Source of the DNA: JBBQWS01 sp038210415
GTDB taxonomy: Bacteria; Actinomycetota; Actinomycetes; Prado026
NCBI GenBank assembly: GCA_038210415.1
Contig: JBBQWS010000026.1
Coordinates: forward strand, 1-43,271
DNA: 43,271 bases
Direction of reading: 5' to 3'
Part shown: positions 1-8,492 of the stretch, piece by piece
How positions within the stretch are numbered: position 1 is the stretch's first letter
Layout of the letters: each line of letters starts with the position of its first letter
Program-made: the position numbers and the translations under genes
Notes under the pieces: generated by a model
What the model was told of the DNA's origin: nothing
Databases searched by the model: none
The model's input: only the letters and a program-made list of their open reading frames with translations

Positions 1-1529
1 CCCCACGGGTCGTCGACCTCGACCAGCGGCGCGTGCCTCGCGGTCCAGTAGACGTTCCACAGGTAGGGCAGCGTGGACACCCCCAGCACGAAGGCGCCGA
101 TCGACGAGATCATGTTGTACGTGGTGAACCCGTCGGCCGCCGAGTAGTCGGCGATGCGTCGCGGCATACCCATCACGCCGAGCCAGTGCTGGATCAGGAA
201 CGTCGTGTGGAAGCCGACGAAGAGCAGCCAGAAGTGCACCTTGCCGAGCCGCTCGTTGAGCTTCTTGCCAGTCATCTTCGGCCACCAGAAGTAGAAGCCC
301 GCGAACATCGCGAAGACGACCGTGCCGAACACCACGTAGTGGAAGTGCGCCACCACGAAGTAGCTGTCGGAGACGTGGAAGTCGAGCGGAGGCGCCGACA
401 AGATAATGCCGGTCAGGCCACCGAACAGGAATGTGACCAGGAAGCCGACCGTGAACAGCATCGGCGTCTCGAATGTCACCGAGCCCCGCCACATCGTGCC
501 GATCCAGTTGAAGAACTTCACTCCGGTAGGCACCGCGATCAGCATGGTCATGAAGGCGAAGTACGGCAGCAGCACGGAGCCGGTGACAAACATGTGGTGC
601 GCCCAGACCGCCATCGACAGCGCGGCGATCGTGAGGGTCGCGAAGACCAGCCCTTTGTAACCGAAGATCGGCTTGCGGCTGAAGACCGGGATGATCTCCG
701 TGACGATGCCGAAGAACGGCAGGGCCAGGATGTAGACCTCCGGATGCCCGAAGAACCAGAACAGGTGTTGCCACAGGATCGGGCCACCGTTGGCCGGGTC
801 GAAGATGTGGGCGCCGAAGGCGCGGTCGACTTCCAGGGCGAGCAGCGCCGCAGCCAGCACCGGGAACGCCATCAGGACGAGGATCGACGTGACGAAGATG
901 TTCCAGCTGAAGATCGGCATCCGGAACATCGTCATGCCGGGCGCCCGCAGGGTGAACACGGTCGTGATGAAGTTGACTGCACCCAGGATCGTGCCGAGGC
1001 CCGAGAGCGCCAGGCCCAGGATCCACAGGTCGGCGCCGGCGCCCGGAGAGCGGATGACGTCGTTGAGCGGCGCGTAGGCGAACCAGCCGAAGTCGGCCGC
1101 ACCGCCGGGAGTCAGGAAGCCGAGCACGACCGTCGAGCCGCCGAACAGGAACATGTAGTAACTGAGCATGTTCAGGCGAGGGAACGCGACGTCGGGTGAC
1201 CCGATCTGCAGCGGCATGATCACGTTGCCGAACCCGACGAACAGCGGGGTGGCGAACAGGAAAAGCATGATCGTGCCGTGCATGGTGAACAGCTGGTTGT
1301 ACTGCTCGTTGGTGACCACCTGGAGACCCGGGCGAGCCAGCTCGGCCCGGATCACCAGCGCCATCAGCCCGGCAAGCAAGAAGAAGACGAACGACGTGAT
1401 GAGGTAGAGGTACCCGATCACCTTGTGGTCGGTTGAGGTGATCCAGCCGACGACGATCTTGCCCCGGCTCATGCGGGGAGGCGACGGTGCGCCGACAGTG
1501 GGGGTCTCCGGCTCGCGCAGGATGGTCAC
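1..1529 (-). CDS. ctaD: cytochrome c oxidase subunit I (3' end beyond window)
   Basis: Catalytic, heme- and copper-bearing subunit of the aa3-type terminal oxidase in the cytoplasmic membrane, which reduces O2 and pumps protons. 509 residues are visible, ending in DDPW at the window edge, so the C-terminus is missing. Visible family marks are the N-terminal STDHKVIGYLY segment, the WFFGHPEVYI motif carrying a CuB histidine and the cross-linked Tyr, the AHHMF histidine pair, and the HFHYVVFGT segment binding the two hemes. The GTG start at 1529 is chosen because GGAGGG sits six bases upstream and the start overlaps the ctaC stop as GTGA, which implies one operon with translational coupling. 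Many hydrophobic helices are present, as expected. The identity is firm; only the end is unknown. Confidence 0.96.
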   Translation of the reverse strand, partial: MTILREPETPTVGAPSPPRMSRGKIVVGWITSTDHKVIGYLYLITSFVFFLLAGLMALVIRAELARPGLQVVTNEQYNQLFTMHGTIMLFLFATPLFVGFGNVIMPLQIGSPDVAFPRLNMLSYYMFLFGGSTVVLGFLTPGGAADFGWFAYAPLNDVIRSPGAGADLWILGLALSGLGTILGAVNFITTVFTLRAPGMTMFRMPIFSWNIFVTSILVLMAFPVLAAALLALEVDRAFGAHIFDPANGGPILWQHLFWFFGHPEVYILALPFFGIVTEIIPVFSRKPIFGYKGLVFATLTIAALSMAVWAHHMFVTGSVLLPYFAFMTMLIAVPTGVKFFNWIGTMWRGSVTFETPMLFTVGFLVTFLFGGLTGIILSAPPLDFHVSDSYFVVAHFHYVVFGTVVFAMFAGFYFWWPKMTGKKLNERLGKVHFWLLFVGFHTTFLIQHWLGVMGMPRRIADYSAADGFTTYNMISSIGAFVLGVSTLPYLWNVYWTARHAPLVEVDDPW

Positions 1530-2398
1530 GGGGTCCCTCCGATGGTCGTACGGCCCTGCCTGTCGGTGGCGCCGTCGGTGACCTGGCCGGACTCGAGCAG
1601 CCCCACCTGCCCCTTGGCCTGGAGATCCTTGATGTGCTGGTCGTAGTCCGCCCGGCTGACGACCTTGACGATGAACAGCATGCGGGAGTGGTCGACGCCG
1701 CAGAGCTCAGCGCAGTGTCCCTGGAAGGTGCCGACCTTGGTCGGGGTGATCTCGAACTGGTTGGTCTTGCCCGGGATCATGTCCATCTTGAACAAGAAGG
1801 CGGGCACCCAGAACGAGTGGATGACGTCCGGCGAGGTGAGCTGGAACCGGACGGTCTCGTCGACCGGGAGGTAGAGAGTCGGGGTCGCGGCCGGCGAACC
1901 GACGTCGTAGACGTTCTCTCCGACGTAGTTGAAAGTCCAGTTCCAGCGGAAGCCGACCACGTTGACGATGTGCTGGGGGTTGGCCGAGAGATCGGTGATC
2001 CGAGACTCGTCCCGGATCACGAACCAGAACAATGGCACCAGCGCGAAGATCGGGACGACCGTGTAGAGGATCTCGATCGGCAGGTTGTAGCGGATCTGGC
2101 GGGGCGGGTCCTCCGACCGCTTGCGGTACACCACCACCGCCCACAGGATCAGGCCCCAGACGAAGACGCCGACGGTCCACGCGGCGACCCAGGATCCCTG
2201 CCAGAGGCTGTGGATCCAGGTGGCCTGCTTGGTGGCCGGATCGGGGATGCTGAGCATCGCCGGGAGGTCGTTGGTCGAGCAGCCGCTGAGCGCCAGGGCA
2301 ACCAGGCCGGCGCCACCGAGCAGAGCCCAGCGCCGCACGCCCGCCCGCTTCCGCGCGCCGGTGCCGATGGTCCGAATCACGTCCCGTCCACTCCGCAT
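1526..2398 (-). CDS. ctaC: cytochrome c oxidase subunit II, lipoprotein precursor
   Basis: Carries the CuA centre that takes electrons from the cytochrome bc1-c complex and passes them to subunit I. Predicted 290 residues. A basic N-terminus and hydrophobic stretch end in the lipobox LALSGC (Cys40), so it is probably a lipoprotein. Two transmembrane helices follow (about 62-85 and 105-125), then the cupredoxin domain with the CuA motif CAELCGVDHSRM. An ATG at 2398 is used; it has no strong ribosome binding site. An in-frame GTG at 2380 is an alternative that still leaves the signal sequence intact. The stop overlaps the ctaD start by four bases. The gene is divergent from the cysteine desulfurase. 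A long open frame extends upstream, but that part looks non-coding. Confidence 0.95.
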   Translation of the reverse strand: MRSGRDVIRTIGTGARKRAGVRRWALLGGAGLVALALSGCSTNDLPAMLSIPDPATKQATWIHSLWQGSWVAAWTVGVFVWGLILWAVVVYRKRSEDPPRQIRYNLPIEILYTVVPIFALVPLFWFVIRDESRITDLSANPQHIVNVVGFRWNWTFNYVGENVYDVGSPAATPTLYLPVDETVRFQLTSPDVIHSFWVPAFLFKMDMIPGKTNQFEITPTKVGTFQGHCAELCGVDHSRMLFIVKVVSRADYDQHIKDLQAKGQVGLLESGQVTDGATDRQGRTTIGGTP

Positions 2399-2563
2399 CT
2401 GATCGGTGCATCTGATCGGTCCGGCGCCCGTCCGGCTGGCCCGGTGGAGGGTCTTCGCGGACAGGCGCTTGGCTACCTGCACAAGGTATCGCAGGGGCAC
2501 CTCGCGCGGCGCGCTGGGTCGCCGCATTGGCGTGCCGGTCGGCGGGCGTGGCAGGGTCGCCGC

Positions 2564-3736
2564 ATGAGTGCCGATCGCCCAGTCAGCACGGTTGCGGGCT
2601 ACCTGGATGCCGCCTCCTGCGAGCCGCTGCACCCGGCCGCCCGGACCGCCCTTCTGGCGGCCCTCGAGCACGGCTGGGCCGACCCCGCCCGCCTCTACTC
2701 GGCGGCGCGCCGCTCCGCGGTCCTGCTCGATGGTGCCCGGGCGTCGGTGGCGGGGGTCCTTGGCTGCCGCGCCGACGAGGTCGTCTTCACGGACTCGGGC
2801 ACCACCGCGGTCCATCGCGCCGTCGCGGGGTTGCTGACCGGTCGGCGCCGGGTCGGCCGGCATGCCGTCGCCAGTGCGGTCGAGCACTCGTCGGTGCTGC
2901 AGTCGCTCGCCTTCGGGCAGCGGCTGGAGACGGTGTCGTCGTACGACCTCGTGGGGGTCGACGGGTTCGGCCAGGTCGATCCGGATGCGATCGAGGACAC
3001 GCTCCGGTCCGACACCGCGTTCGCAGCCGTGCAGTCGGCCAACCACGAGGTCGGCACCGTCCAGCCGCTTGCCGCTGTCGCGGCCGTTTGCTCGAAGGCC
3101 GGGGTCCCGCTGCTGGTCGACGCGGCCCAGAGCCTGGGCCGGGCACCGGGGCCCGGCGGCTGGTCGGTCCTGACGGCCAGTGCGCACAAGTGGGGTGGCC
3201 CGGCCGGGGTCGGGGTCCTGGCGGTCCGCGGCGGCGTGCGCTGGCGGTCGCCATCGCCGTCGGACGAGCGGCAGGCAGGGCGGTACCCGGGATTCGAGAA
3301 CGTCCCGGGCGCAGTCGCGGCCGCCGCCGCTCTCGAGGCGGTGGTGCGGACCGCAGCCGCGGACGACTCGCGGCTGCGCGCCCTCACCGACCGGATCCGG
3401 GCGCGGGTGGCGCAGACCGTGTCCGACACGCAGGTGGTGGGCCACCCGCTCGAACGCCTCCCCCACCTGGTCACCTTCTCCTGCCTGTACGTGGAGGGCG
3501 AGGCGCTGCTCGGCGAGCTCGACCGAGCCGGTTTCGCGGTGAGCTCGGGTTCGTCCTGCACCGCCGCGACCTTGGAGCCCAGCCATGTGCTCGTGGCCAT
3601 GGGGGCGCTCTCGCAGGGCAACGTCCGGGTCTCGCTGCCGCGCACAGTCAGCGAGGACGACGTCGAACGGTTCCTCTCGGTGTTGCCCGCGGCGGTCCAG
3701 CGGGTCCGCGAACGACTCGGCGCGGGGGGGCTGTGA
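2564..3736 (+). CDS. cysteine desulfurase (NifS/IscS-like, PLP-dependent)
   Basis: Class V aminotransferase fold enzyme of 390 residues, predicted to convert cysteine to alanine and leave a persulfide on its own cysteine. The PLP lysine is Lys209 in SAHKWGG. The catalytic Cys332 lies in SSGSSCTAATLEPSH, the mobile-loop pattern of NifS/IscS rather than SufS enzymes. The N-terminal YLDAAS segment is typical of the family. The ATG at 2564 fits the first conserved residues; the Shine-Dalgarno is weak. The stop overlaps the start of the tusA-like gene (GTGA), so sulfur probably passes from this enzyme to that protein. The final acceptor (tRNA thiolation, molybdopterin or other) cannot be told from here. 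It may not be the main Fe-S cluster desulfurase, because no suf/isc scaffold genes are adjacent. Confidence 0.92.
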   Translation: MSADRPVSTVAGYLDAASCEPLHPAARTALLAALEHGWADPARLYSAARRSAVLLDGARASVAGVLGCRADEVVFTDSGTTAVHRAVAGLLTGRRRVGRHAVASAVEHSSVLQSLAFGQRLETVSSYDLVGVDGFGQVDPDAIEDTLRSDTAFAAVQSANHEVGTVQPLAAVAAVCSKAGVPLLVDAAQSLGRAPGPGGWSVLTASAHKWGGPAGVGVLAVRGGVRWRSPSPSDERQAGRYPGFENVPGAVAAAAALEAVVRTAAADDSRLRALTDRIRARVAQTVSDTQVVGHPLERLPHLVTFSCLYVEGEALLGELDRAGFAVSSGSSCTAATLEPSHVLVAMGALSQGNVRVSLPRTVSEDDVERFLSVLPAAVQRVRERLGAGGL

Positions 3737-3975
3737 GCCGCGGGCCTGCGAACGGAGACGACGAGCTGGTCCTCGACACCCGGGGCCTGCTCTGCCCCGT
3801 GCCGGTCATCGAGCTGGCCCGGCGGATCCGGGACGTTCCCGTCGGCGCGACGCTTCTTGTCCTGGCCGACGACCCGGCCGCGGCCACCGACCTGCCGGCT
3901 TGGTGCGCCCTGCGCGGCCAGGAGTTCGTCGGTCAGGGACCCCCGGGCGAGTTCAGGGTCCGGCGCGCCCGCTGA
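3733..3975 (+). CDS. TusA/SirA-family sulfur carrier protein
   Basis: Small 80-residue protein with the family core DTRGLLCPVPVIELAR. The CPxP cysteine at about residue 21 would carry a persulfide. The rest reads as a compact two-helix, four-strand domain that ends close to the usual family length. The GTG start overlaps the preceding cysteine desulfurase stop by four bases, and a run of G residues just upstream can serve as ribosome binding site. The pairing suggests a private desulfurase-to-carrier relay. TusA proteins feed 2-thiouridine synthesis in tRNA, molybdopterin synthesis or dissimilatory sulfur routes; nothing in the window selects among these. The 3' end overlaps the 3' end of aat on the other strand by 23 bases. 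Confidence 0.88.
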   Translation: MSRGPANGDDELVLDTRGLLCPVPVIELARRIRDVPVGATLLVLADDPAAATDLPAWCALRGQEFVGQGPPGEFRVRRAR

Positions 3976-4600
3976 CCGCGAAGGCCGGAGGCGGCGGCAG
4001 CTCCAGCGCGCACCGCAGCAGCTCGAGGTACTCCGTCCTGTTGACGTCGACGGCACCGAGCGAGCGAAGGTGCGGGGTCGTCCACTGGGTGTCGAGCAGC
4101 CGGCCAGTCACGCCGTCGGTCGTGAGCAGCCGGACGAGCCCGACCAGAGCGACCTTGGACGCGTCGGTGGCCCGGTGGAACATCGACTCCCCGGCGAAGA
4201 GGCCGCCGATCGACACGCCGTACAGACCCCCCACCAGCCCGCCGCCCGCCGGATCCCGCACCTCGACGCTGTGCGCGACACCCTCGTCGTGCAGCCGCGA
4301 GTAGGCCCGCCGGATGTCGCGACCGATCCAGGCGCCAGAGCGGGCCGGGTCCGCGCACCCGTCGACCACCGCGTCGAATGCCTCGTCTACCGTCACGACG
4401 TACCTGCGGCACGACGCCCGGAGCGACCGGGAGATCCGCACCCCTTCGAGCGGGATGATCCCGCGCGGGTCGGGCGACCACCAGCCGAGCGGGCCGCGGC
4501 GACCATTCACGTGCATCGGGAAAAGGCCGGCCCGGTAGGCCGCGAGCAGCGTCTGCGGCTCGAGGTCGAGCCCCACGCCTACGAGGTCGTCGTCACCCAT
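3953..4600 (-). CDS. aat: leucyl/phenylalanyl-tRNA--protein transferase
   Basis: Adds Leu or Phe from aminoacyl-tRNA to proteins with N-terminal Arg or Lys, marking them for ClpAP/ClpS degradation in the N-end rule pathway. 215 residues, slightly shorter than the E. coli enzyme of about 234. Family marks are LLAAYRAGLFPM, GWWSPDPRGIIPLEG, SGAWIGRDIRRAYSRLHDEGVAHSVE (seen in parts), GGLYGVSIGGLFAGESMF and LLDTQWTTPHLRSLGA. The ATG at 4600 follows GGGTGGA. It converges on tusA with a 23-base tail overlap and lies 42 bases downstream of the adenosine kinase on the same strand, so co-transcription with that gene is possible. The identification is secure. Confidence 0.94.
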   Translation of the reverse strand: MGDDDLVGVGLDLEPQTLLAAYRAGLFPMHVNGRRGPLGWWSPDPRGIIPLEGVRISRSLRASCRRYVVTVDEAFDAVVDGCADPARSGAWIGRDIRRAYSRLHDEGVAHSVEVRDPAGGGLVGGLYGVSIGGLFAGESMFHRATDASKVALVGLVRLLTTDGVTGRLLDTQWTTPHLRSLGAVDVNRTEYLELLRCALELPPPPAFAVSGRAGP

Positions 4601-4642
4601 TCCACCCGCCGGACGACGACCCCCCGGACCACGGCTGAGCGG

Positions 4643-5629
4643 TCACGGCCGTCGGCAGCGAACCAGGGGCGAGACCTCGGCCATGGCTGCCTCGCCGTAG
4701 GTGGCCGCGAACCGTTCGAGGAAGTGCCGCTGCGCGAGGTCGTACTCCTGGGTGCCGACCGTCTCGATCACGTACGTCGCGAGCAGCGAGCCGATCTGGC
4801 AGGACCGCTCGTCGGTGAGGCCCCAGGCGACCCCGCTGAGGAAGCCGGCGCGGAACGCGTCGCCGACCCCGGTCGGGTCGGCCCGGCGCTCCTCCTGCGG
4901 ACAGGTCACCGACACGACCGGCTCGCCCCTGCGCTCGACCATGGCCCCTTTGGCTCCCAACGTGGTGACGCGGGTACCGACACGGCTGAGGATCTCGTCG
5001 GACGTCCAGCCGGTCTTCTGCTCGATCAAGGCGGCTTCGTACTCGTTGGTGAAGAGGTAGGCAGCGCCCTCGACCAGACCGCGCAGGGCCGGGCCTTCCA
5101 TCCGGGCCAGCTGCTGCGACGGGTCAGCCGCGAACGGGACCCCGCGATAGCGGCACTCGTCGGTGTGCCGAGCCATGGCCTCGGGGTCGTTGGCGCCGAT
5201 CAGCACCAGCCCGAGCCCGCCGACCCGCTCGATGATCGGTCCGAGCTCGATCTCCCGGGCCTCGCTCATCGCGCCGGAGTAGAACGAACCGATCTGGTTC
5301 TGCTCGGTGTCGGTCGTGCAGACGAATCGCGCGGTGTGCTTGGTCTGCGACACGTGCACCGAACCGGTGTCGACACCGTGCCGCTCCAGCCAGGAGCGGT
5401 AGTCAGCGAAATCGGCGCCGACCGCTCCGACCAGCACGGGCGACAGGCCCAGGCAGCCCATGCCGAACGCGATGTTCGGGGCGACCCCACCCCGCCTGAT
5501 CTCGAGCTCGTCGACAAGGAATGACAACGACACCGTGTCGAGCTTGTCGGCCACGAACGAGTCGGCGAACCGGCCCGGGTAGGTCATCAGATGGTCGGTC
5601 GCGATGGAGCCCGTGATGGCGATGCGCAC
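4643..5629 (-). CDS. adoK: adenosine kinase (PfkB/ribokinase family)
   Basis: Predicted to phosphorylate adenosine to AMP in purine salvage. The 328-residue protein matches, from memory, the M. tuberculosis Rv2202c adenosine kinase along its length: ITGSIATDHLM at the start, RGGVAPNIAFGMGCLG, GADFADYRSWL, GANDPEAM, FAADPSQQLAR, GAAYLFTNEYE. The PfkB anion-hole and catalytic motif is DPTGVGDAFRAGFLSG with Asp257 as general base. The start is GTG at 5629 with AGGG a few bases upstream. It diverges from the membrane protein gene at 5679, with about 50 bases between the starts. The same gene lies close to ctaC in mycobacteria. Ribokinase-type sugar kinases share the fold, but the specific matches favour adenosine. 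Confidence 0.9.
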   Translation of the reverse strand: MRIAITGSIATDHLMTYPGRFADSFVADKLDTVSLSFLVDELEIRRGGVAPNIAFGMGCLGLSPVLVGAVGADFADYRSWLERHGVDTGSVHVSQTKHTARFVCTTDTEQNQIGSFYSGAMSEAREIELGPIIERVGGLGLVLIGANDPEAMARHTDECRYRGVPFAADPSQQLARMEGPALRGLVEGAAYLFTNEYEAALIEQKTGWTSDEILSRVGTRVTTLGAKGAMVERRGEPVVSVTCPQEERRADPTGVGDAFRAGFLSGVAWGLTDERSCQIGSLLATYVIETVGTQEYDLAQRHFLERFAATYGEAAMAEVSPLVRCRRP

Positions 5630-5678
5630 CCGGTCACCCTAGCCGGAACCGGCCCGGCCTTCATTGCGTCCGAGCAGC

Positions 5679-6941
5679 ATGGACACCACCGATCTCCTGG
5701 ACTCCGCCGACGCCACCCGGCCGGACCCCCACGTCACGCGCGGGCGTCGGCCCTGGCTGGTCGCGACCGTCGCCGCCGTGGCCGCAGTCTCGGCGGCCGG
5801 CGCAGTGGCGGTCCCGCGCCTGATCTCGACCGGCACCGGGAGCGATGGTCCGCTCCCAGTCCCGCAGATCGGGGTCCCCTTCGAGGGCGCCGACACCGCA
5901 GCAGCTGCCTCCGGCAGCCGGGCCGCAAAAGGGGGGCGCACGGCGGCAGCGCCGTTCCGGCTGGTCGGAACCCTGCCCGGCGGCCCGGACCACGCACCCG
6001 TTCAACGACTCGATGCCGCCCCGGTGAGCCACGACCGCGTAGCTGCGCTTGCCCGGGCGCTCGGGCTCAAGGCCGAGCCGCAACGGCACGGCGCCGACTG
6101 GTGGGTTCGCTCCGGTGGCGCCCAGCTGACGGTGTACGCGGGCCCCGGCCAGCCCTGGGTGTACGTCCGGGCCGACGCAGCCGGATGTCCCCCGCTGCCG
6201 CTCGACGGCTACACCGGGCCGAGTTCGACCGTCGGCTGCGCCATGGCCGGCCCGGTGACGACTGCGGCGACAGCGATTGCGCCGAGGCCCGGCGGACCGA
6301 TGGCGTACAAACCGCCCAGGCCGCTCCCCGCCGACCGGCTACGCGCCGAGGCAGGTCCCGTCCTCGACGCGACCGGACTGTCCTTCTCGAGCCTTTGGGT
6401 CTCCTACGACGCGGTGCTGGCCGATCCCCTGGTCGGCTCGCGGCCGACCAGCGGGGCGACGACGGCGGTCACGGCCGACCAGGCCGGCATCAGCACTGCC
6501 ACGGGTTGGCTGCTGGGCGGACACGTGGGCACCGACTATCCGCTGAGGTCGGCCCGCTCGCTGTTCGACACCATGCAGGCCGAGCCGCAGATCCGCCCGA
6601 TGATGGCGTGCGCCCCGATACCGAAGGGAGCGGTCAACGCCTGCGAGCTGCCGCCGCTCCAACAGGACATCACCGGCGCGACGCTGGGCCTGACCATGGC
6701 GTGGGAGAAGGACATACCCGTTCTGGTTCCGGCGTGGCTCTTCGACATCGGACCCGGTACGAACAACGGCGACCCGGGACAGGTCGTCCGGGTCGCCGTA
6801 GCGACGAAGTACTTGGCCGCCGCCGAACCAGCGGGGCAGGGGTCGGTGGCCAGCTCGGGTCCCGGGACGTCAGGCCCGGACACCCCGGTGCCCGGGACAT
6901 CCGTCCCGGAGGGACCCTCAGGGTCCGGTTCGGCTAGCTGA
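5679..6941 (+). CDS. membrane-anchored protein of unknown function (Rv2203-like position)
   Basis: A 420-residue protein with a short cytoplasmic N-terminus, one transmembrane helix at about residues 25-47 (WLVATVAAVAAVSAAGAVAV) and a large outer domain. The domain has four or more cysteines (CPP, GCAM, ACAP, CEL) that could form disulfides and ends in a Pro/Ser/Gly-rich tail. ATG at 5679 is preferred over a TTG at 5664 in the same frame. It shares a divergent promoter region with adoK and converges on erpA with an eight-base overlap of stops. M. tuberculosis has an uncharacterised membrane protein, Rv2203, in the same relative place. I recognise no catalytic motif and propose no function. 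Confidence 0.82.
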   Translation: MDTTDLLDSADATRPDPHVTRGRRPWLVATVAAVAAVSAAGAVAVPRLISTGTGSDGPLPVPQIGVPFEGADTAAAASGSRAAKGGRTAAAPFRLVGTLPGGPDHAPVQRLDAAPVSHDRVAALARALGLKAEPQRHGADWWVRSGGAQLTVYAGPGQPWVYVRADAAGCPPLPLDGYTGPSSTVGCAMAGPVTTAATAIAPRPGGPMAYKPPRPLPADRLRAEAGPVLDATGLSFSSLWVSYDAVLADPLVGSRPTSGATTAVTADQAGISTATGWLLGGHVGTDYPLRSARSLFDTMQAEPQIRPMMACAPIPKGAVNACELPPLQQDITGATLGLTMAWEKDIPVLVPAWLFDIGPGTNNGDPGQVVRVAVATKYLAAAEPAGQGSVASSGPGTSGPDTPVPGTSVPEGPSGSGSAS

Positions 6942-7284
6942 ACGAGTCGCCGCAGGCGCAGGAGCTGCCGGCGTTGGGGTTGTCGATCGTGAAGCCCTGC
7001 TTCTCGATGGTGTCGACGAAGTCGATCGAGGCCCCCGATAGGTAGGGGGCGCTCATCCGGTCGGTCACGACGTTGACCCCGCCGAAGTCCTTCACGACAT
7101 CGCCGTCCAGGGTGCGCTCGTCGAAGAACAGCTGGTAGCGAAGACCAGAGCAGCCGCCCGGCTGCACCGCGACCCGTAGCGCGAGGTCGTCGCGGCCTTC
7201 CTGGTCGAGCAACGCCTTGACCTTGGCCGCGGCGGTCTCGGTGAGCAGGACGCCGTCAGTGACGGCCTGATCCTGAGTCGTCAT
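6934..7284 (-). CDS. erpA: iron-sulfur cluster insertion protein, HesB/ErpA family
   Basis: A-type Fe-S carrier of 116 residues that delivers clusters to apoproteins. The three conserved cysteines are present: Cys45 in PGGCSGLRYQ, and Cys109 and Cys111 in GSSCACGDSFS. The ATG at 7284 is chosen over longer in-frame starts because GGGAG lies five bases upstream and the protein then begins just before the conserved VLLTETAAAKVKALL helix. The neighbour nadA needs a 4Fe-4S cluster, as does lipA further along, so they are plausible clients. The mycobacterial equivalent, Rv2204c, has the same neighbours. The 3' end overlaps the converging membrane protein gene by eight bases. Confidence 0.93.
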   Translation of the reverse strand: MTTQDQAVTDGVLLTETAAAKVKALLDQEGRDDLALRVAVQPGGCSGLRYQLFFDERTLDGDVVKDFGGVNVVTDRMSAPYLSGASIDFVDTIEKQGFTIDNPNAGSSCACGDSFS

Positions 7285-7400
7285 GGGAACTCCCTGGTCT
7301 ATGGAAATACTGGTCTCGAGGTACGTGCAGGTCAACCACACCGGGTCACCCGATGTTCCATCGTCGCACGGCCCCGTGCAAACAGCGGTCCGGACGCGGC

Positions 7401-8450
7401 TCACCCGCGAGGGACCCAGCTGCGGGCGACCCGCGCCGCAAGATCGGACAACCGCTTGTACGGCTGCTCGAGGGCGGCAGCCAGCGAACCGGCTGACTCC
7501 TCGACGGAGTAGGCGGCGTCGATACCGGCCGAGGAGAACTCACGTCGACCGACCCGCACTCGTCCCGCCAGGACGACGCAGGGCCGACCACACCGCTGCG
7601 CGACCCAGGCCACACCCCTGGGCACCTTGCCCTGCAACGACGTTCCGTCGAAGGTGCCCTCGCCGGTGACGAGCAGGTCGGACGTCGCAGCGCGGCCAGC
7701 CAGGTCCACCGCATCGAGCACGGCCTGCACCCCGGACGCGCGGATCCCACCCAGCACCATCAGGCCGTACCCGAGACCGCCGCCCGCCCCCGCGCCCTCG
7801 GCCTCGGGCCGGGCGCCCGTCGCAGCCGTTGCACCCGCCCACGAACTCAATCGCGCGTCAAGCAGCCGGATCTGCTCCGGCGTGGCACCCTTCTGCGGAC
7901 CGTAGACGGCCGCCGCCCCTTCGGCGCCGAGCAACGGGTTGACCACGTCGGTTGCGGCGACGAGCCGCACACCCGCCGGCCAGCCGCCGGGCACGAGCTC
8001 ACGGAAGCGCTCGACACAGCCCTGGCCGCCGTCCGTGCTGGCCGTGCCACCGATACCGACGACCACGGTGGTCGCACCGAACCGTCCGACCGCGGCCGCG
8101 AGCAGATCGCCGACGCCCTTGGTGCTCGCCACGATCGGTTGCCTGTCGCCGCCGCCCAGCAGCGCGGATCCGCAAGCCTGCGCCGACTCCACGTAGACCG
8201 TGCCGTCCGGTCCGACGAGCAGCTCGGCCGGAGTCGGTGTGCCCAGGGCGCCGCTGACCTGGACCCGGTGCAGCTCGCCACCGAGGCCCGCGTGCAGCAC
8301 CTCGACGAAGCCGGGGCCGCCGTCCGACATCGGGACGAGGTCGAGCGCGGCGTGCGGGTCGCTGCGTCGCCAGCCCTCGGCGATGGCCTCAGCCGCCTGC
8401 ACGGCGGTCAGGGTGCCGGTGAAACAGTCCGGTGCCACGACGACTCGCAT
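7401..8450 (-). CDS. glycerate kinase (GK-II / GarK type)
   Basis: Predicted to phosphorylate glycerate. The 349-residue protein begins MRVVVAPDCFTGTLTA, close to the family signature in which a Lys or Phe follows the DxF core. It continues with PMSDGGPGFVEVL, VESAQACG, STKGVGDLL, GIGGTASTDGG and the LLVTGEGTFDGTSLQGK segment near the C-terminus, all typical of glycerate kinase type 1 sequences. ATG at 8450 is the natural start; the open frame runs much further upstream, but that stretch is antisense to nadA. It lies 116 bases upstream of erpA on the same strand and starts 42 bases from the divergent nadA. M. tuberculosis Rv2205c has the same place. Whether the product is 2- or 3-phosphoglycerate cannot be read from sequence. 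Confidence 0.9.
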   Translation of the reverse strand: MRVVVAPDCFTGTLTAVQAAEAIAEGWRRSDPHAALDLVPMSDGGPGFVEVLHAGLGGELHRVQVSGALGTPTPAELLVGPDGTVYVESAQACGSALLGGGDRQPIVASTKGVGDLLAAAVGRFGATTVVVGIGGTASTDGGQGCVERFRELVPGGWPAGVRLVAATDVVNPLLGAEGAAAVYGPQKGATPEQIRLLDARLSSWAGATAATGARPEAEGAGAGGGLGYGLMVLGGIRASGVQAVLDAVDLAGRAATSDLLVTGEGTFDGTSLQGKVPRGVAWVAQRCGRPCVVLAGRVRVGRREFSSAGIDAAYSVEESAGSLAAALEQPYKRLSDLAARVARSWVPRG

Positions 8451-8492
8451 CTGCCCGCTCGCCCTTCCTGTCAGTCGTGCGACGATGGACGA

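Noticed and set aside
33..1199. 388-codon plus-strand open frame
   Set aside because: It runs antisense to ctaD, whose protein motifs are complete. The composition (His, Arg, Glu) is non-protein-like.
1487..2563. Upstream extension of the cysteine desulfurase frame
   Set aside because: The frame stays open across ctaC but on the opposite strand to it. Conserved desulfurase sequence begins only at 2564.
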